Part shown: piece after piece, positions 61,186 to 64,000 of the stretch
Position numbering within the stretch: position 1 is the first letter of the stretch
Layout: each line of letters begins with the position of its first letter
Source: Bacteroidales bacterium
GTDB lineage: Bacteria > Bacteroidota > Bacteroidia > Bacteroidales > Marinilabiliaceae
Assembly: GCA_024401355.1 (NCBI GenBank)
Contig: JAKSLF010000001.1
Location: 124,001-188,000 of the forward strand
Direction: 5' to 3'
DNA: 64,000 bases
Notes under the pieces: model-generated
What the model was told of the DNA's origin: nothing
Seen by the model: the letters and a program-made list of their open reading frames with translations, nothing else
The model's database searches: none
Translations under genes and position numbers: made by a program

Positions 61186-61228
61186 TTAAGGGTCCGTTAA
61201 GGGTTGCTTATCCCTTGCTTATTGTTGC
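61186..61228. repeat. Degenerate 11-bp tandem repeats
   Basis: TTAAGGGTCCG, TTAAGGGTTGC, TTATCCCTTGC and TTATTGTTGC follow each other. In the third unit GGG is replaced by CCC. They lie in the gene-free stretch 60974-61453 between divergent pgi and asnS; nothing else in that stretch beyond the two promoters was identified. Confidence 0.75.
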
Positions 61229-61364
61229 TGAAGTGTGATGATTTACGATTTGAAAGCAGATTATCGATTATACTTACAGAATGAAAAATTGCTAAAGAAA
61301 AGAAAAAATAAGGTTTGAAGTATAATTATTCGAAATAAAAAAGTGTTTTTTAGTCAATAATTGA

Positions 61365-61372
61365 TATTTTTG
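61365..61372 (+). promoter_or_regulatory. -7 promoter element for asnS
   Basis: TATTTTTG, 82 bp before the asnS ATG at 61454. Confidence 0.6.
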
Positions 61373-61453
61373 CAGTCGTAAATCTTCGGTTGAATAAAAT
61401 AGACCGTTGGACGTGTGAAAAACAACATTAGAAACAGCATAAAACTGACAAAT

Positions 61454-62851
61454 ATGCGCCGAATAAAGATAGTTGATCTGCTAAAAGGCACAGCGCCAGG
61501 GCAGGATGTACTCGTGAAGGGTTGGGTTAGAACCCGCCGCGACAGCAAACAGGTGAGCTTCGTTGCACTCAACGATGGTTCTACAATTAAAAATGTACAG
61601 ATAGTTGTCGATGCCGACAAATTCGCTGACGAACTGCTCAAGCGCATAACAACAGGCGCATGTCTCAGCGTTACTGGACTTCTCGTTGAAAGCCAGGGTG
61701 GCCAGCAGAGTGTTGAAATACAGGCTAAGGAGATTGAGATTCTGGGTGACTGCGATGCTCAGACATATCCTCTTCAGAAGAAGGGTGCATCATGGGAGTT
61801 CCTTCGTGATGTGGCACATCTCCGTCCACGTACAAATACTTTTGGTGCTGTGTTCCGCATTCGTCACCAGATGGCGTTTGCTATCCATACTTTCTTCCAC
61901 CAGAAGGGATTCTTCTATTTCCATACGCCTCTTATCACAGCGTCTGACTGTGAGGGTGCAGGCCAGATGTTCCAGGTTACGACAAAGAACCTTTACGACT
62001 TGAAGAAGGACGAGAACGGAAGCATCATATATGATGACGATTTCTTTGGCAAGACAACGAGCCTTACTGTGTCTGGTCAGCTCGAGGGTGAGCTTGGCGC
62101 AACGGGTTTGGGTGCTATCTATACTTTCGGTCCTACGTTCCGTGCCGAGAATTCTAATACACCTCGCCACCTTGCTGAGTTCTGGATGATTGAGCCTGAG
62201 GTTTGTTTCTATGACAAGCAGGATCTTATGGATCTTGAGGAGGAGTTTATCAAGTTCTGCGTTCAGTGGGCTCTCGACAATTGCCAGGATGACCTCGAGT
62301 TCCTCAACAAGATGGTCGACAAGGGTCTTATCGAGCGACTCAAGTCTGTCGTTGGAATTGACTTTATGCGTCTCCCTTATACTGAAGGTATCAAGATACT
62401 TGAAGATGCTATTGCCAAGGGACACAAATTTGAATTCCCTGTATACTGGGGTTGTGACCTTGCCTCTGAGCACGAGCGTTATCTCGTAGAACATCACTTC
62501 AAGAAGCCAGTTATCCTGACTGACTATCCAAAGGAGATCAAGGCATTCTATATGAAGATGAATGAGGATAACAAGACGGTTCAGGGTACTGACGTTTTGT
62601 TCCCACAGATTGGTGAGATTATCGGTGGTTCGGTACGTGAGGAGAGCTACGAGAAGTTGACTAATCGTATTGAGGAGTTGAATATTCCTATGAAGGATAT
62701 GTGGTGGTACCTTGATACAAGAAAGTACGGATCATGTCCTCATGCTGGTTTCGGTCTCGGATTTGAGCGCCTGTTGCTCTTTGTGACTGGTATGTCTAAT
62801 ATCCGTGATGTGATTCCATTCCCAAGAACTCCGGGTCATGCCGATTTCTAA
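61454..62851 (+). CDS. asnS: Asparaginyl-tRNA synthetase
   Basis: A 465-residue class IIb synthetase from ATG 61454. An N-terminal OB-fold anticodon domain ([20 protein letters not shown]) is followed by motif 2 [20 protein letters not shown] and motif 3 [20 protein letters not shown]. The ending [12 protein letters not shown] is diagnostic of AsnRS. It charges tRNA-Asn. An in-frame ATG 13 codons upstream would add a charged stretch and is less likely. Confidence 0.95.
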   Translation: MRRIKIVDLLKGTAPGQDVLVKGWVRTRRDSKQVSFVALNDGSTIKNVQIVVDADKFADELLKRITTGACLSVTGLLVESQGGQQSVEIQAKEIEILGDCDAQTYPLQKKGASWEFLRDVAHLRPRTNTFGAVFRIRHQMAFAIHTFFHQKGFFYFHTPLITASDCEGAGQMFQVTTKNLYDLKKDENGSIIYDDDFFGKTTSLTVSGQLEGELGATGLGAIYTFGPTFRAENSNTPRHLAEFWMIEPEVCFYDKQDLMDLEEEFIKFCVQWALDNCQDDLEFLNKMVDKGLIERLKSVVGIDFMRLPYTEGIKILEDAIAKGHKFEFPVYWGCDLASEHERYLVEHHFKKPVILTDYPKEIKAFYMKMNEDNKTVQGTDVLFPQIGEIIGGSVREESYEKLTNRIEELNIPMKDMWWYLDTRKYGSCPHAGFGLGFERLLLFVTGMSNIRDVIPFPRTPGHADF

Positions 62852-62899
62852 TTGGTAAAGGTTATAAGTCATTTCTATTTGGAAATGAGCTACATATAG

Positions 62900-62935
62900 A
62901 GAGGAGTGTTTCTAAAAGGGAACACTCCTCTTTTT
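62900..62935 (+). terminator. asnS terminator
   Basis: AGAGGAGTGTT (62900-62910) pairs with AACACTCCTCT (62921-62931), then TTTT. Confidence 0.9.
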
Positions 62936-63009
62936 GGTTTTAATACCATTCGTATGACATGTGATGGACGATAATTGTTAATTTAGAACATAAAAAATGC
63001 TTAAGTGTA

Positions 63010-63136
63010 TTGTTATTTTTGAAAAATAATATAACTTTGCCCTCGAAAATAATATGGTGAAAAAGATTCACCAACCAAGGATTTGTGAGATGGTTCCCGA
63101 CCTATCGCCTCATCTGGCAACAAAAAAATCTTGGTT
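63010..63136 (+). promoter_or_regulatory. Promoter and structured 5' leader
   Basis: TTG (63010-63012), 19 bp, then TAACTTTG (63032-63039) form a full promoter. The leader has a hairpin GGTGAA/TTCACC (63056-63072) directly followed by a longer stem AACCAAG (63073-63079) / CTTGGTT (63130-63136), enclosing AGATG/CATCT (63088-63092, 63111-63115). The region 62936-63255 holds no other gene. Confidence 0.5.
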
Positions 63137-63255
63137 CATATTAATTGTGATTTTGTTATAGTCTTTAATTGCTATATCATTATCTATATATGTAAAAAAA
63201 CAGGCTTAGCCTAAAAAATAAATAACAACAATTAAAAACTAACATTCTAAAGGAA

Positions 63256-64000
63256 ATGAAAACAAGAAATTTCTTTGCTTTGACAGCCATGATGTTTGTT
63301 GCAGGTACTGCAATGGCACAGACAACATGGTATGTATCAGCATCTACAGGTGGTAACAAGAAGGCAGGCAACACACCTGAGGCACCACTCAAGAACATCC
63401 AGAAGGCAGTTGACAAGGCTGAGGATGGTGACATCATCAAGGTGGCAGAGGGTAACTACTTCGGCACACTCGACAAGGGCACAATCGAGATCAAGAAGCT
63501 CTTGACAATTGAGGGTGGTTATTCGCCTGACTTCAAGACACGTGATATCTTGAAACATGCTACAACAGTAATGCCTACACCTGAGTCAAATGGTACAGCT
63601 AATGGTCAGGGCACAATGATTATTGACTATGGCATGAGAAATGGCGGTGCAATGGACAAGACTATCACTAAGTTGCCTGAAAATGGCAAAATGGTAATCG
63701 ACGGATTGATTTTCGACCGTGGTAACTCAATTGCATACCGCTACCGTCCAAATAACCGTGAGGATTCAGGTTGGCCAGAGGGTATCGAGACTCCTATGAT
63801 GCAGCCTATCGGCAATAAGGGTTCTAATGGTGACTTCTCACAGCCAGAGACTTTGAACCAGAACGTATTCACAAATCAGAGCAACGTTTTGAAGTTGACT
63901 ACAACTCCAGTTGCATACGAGCTCATCGTTAAGAACTGTGCATTCATCAACTGCCCTAACTACGCTATCCAGGGTATGAGCAAGGGTAAGGTAACTATCA
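63256..64000 (+). CDS. Secreted right-handed beta-helix protein, 3' end outside window
   Basis: A partial protein of more than 248 residues. The signal peptide MKTRNFFALTAMMFVAGTAM is followed by AQTTWYVSASTGGNKKAGNT and PEAPLKNIQKAVDKAEDGDI. The latter matches the start of DUF1565/Pel9-like parallel beta-helix proteins (GTxxxPFxTIQxAIDxAxxGDxI). The coil motifs continue to the window edge (LIVKNCAFINCPNYAIQGMS). Very biased codon use (ACA, AAG, GGT) suggests high expression. Likely a surface or T9SS-exported carbohydrate-active or adhesin-like protein; the C-terminal sorting domain would lie outside. Confidence 0.75.
   Translation, partial: MKTRNFFALTAMMFVAGTAMAQTTWYVSASTGGNKKAGNTPEAPLKNIQKAVDKAEDGDIIKVAEGNYFGTLDKGTIEIKKLLTIEGGYSPDFKTRDILKHATTVMPTPESNGTANGQGTMIIDYGMRNGGAMDKTITKLPENGKMVIDGLIFDRGNSIAYRYRPNNREDSGWPEGIETPMMQPIGNKGSNGDFSQPETLNQNVFTNQSNVLKLTTTPVAYELIVKNCAFINCPNYAIQGMSKGKVTI

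Noticed and set aside
63056..63136. tRNA gene
   Set aside because: Stem lengths and arms do not fit a cloverleaf; no T-loop consensus GGTTCRAATCC and no CCA-ready acceptor.

Overview
The window reads as Bacteroidales DNA, most likely Prevotellaceae. Evidence: many start sites are preceded by the Bacteroidetes -7 box TAnnTTTG, ribosome binding sites are weak or absent, and the core genes are typical of the group: GldJ, DUF6089, three OmpH/Skp copies after BamA, DUF4254, meso-diaminopimelate dehydrogenase, and an aryl-polyene/DAR-type lipid cluster. No rRNA, tRNA, CRISPR array or transposase was recognised.

Layout. (1) 1-4.0 kb: the 3' part of an aryl-polyene-like cluster (methyltransferase, FabZ-like dehydratase, thioesterase, ketosynthase, ACP). 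(2) 4.2-12.8 kb: envelope operon mpl, nadK, DUF6089 protein, uppS, bamA and three OmpH/Skp genes. (3) 13.0-20.9 kb: greA, HIT protein, outer-membrane barrel, helix-hairpin-helix protein, threonylcarbamoyl-AMP synthase, thioesterase, polyprenyl synthase, then atpD-atpC and a strong terminator. The remaining ATP synthase genes do not follow. (4) 20.9-49.5 kb: a mosaic accessory region of small cassettes. (5) 49.6-64 kb: core again: ddh, DUF4254 protein, glycosyltransferase, Zn peptidase, gldJ, murF, pheS, a repeat lipoprotein, pgi, asnS and the start of a secreted beta-helix protein.

The accessory region holds: a 375-bp tandem duplication of a Gly/Ala-rich hydrophobic small protein; a WYL regulator, SF1 helicase and unknown protein (possible defence module); RNase H; a Cys-rich peptide with a radical SAM/SPASM maturase interrupted by one frameshift (candidate RiPP locus); a DUF4143 ATPase; a DUF3987 pair preceded by an inverted-repeat element; a family of tiny HTH genes in four copies, two of them broken; a frameshifted DUF4160 gene beside an intact DUF2442-HTH gene; a membrane protein coupled to a DNA-glycosylase-like protein; DUF4230/DUF4112 membrane proteins; a TIR-membrane-Sel1 protein overlapping a membrane-Rossmann-RyR-like protein; an RHH/RelE toxin-antitoxin pair; another ATPase; and a three-gene DUF3990 (ADP-ribosyltransferase-fold) operon.

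Best candidates for something undescribed: the TIR/RyR-like pair (43.0-46.6 kb), the Cys-rich RiPP locus (29.1-30.7 kb), and the WYL-helicase-unknown module (22.2-27.3 kb). A family of 11-bp-period intergenic repeats at three loci and a shared intergenic cassette motif (CAGTTCGCAAGTG) are structures the genes do not explain. All family assignments come from reading the translated sequence; no database search was run.
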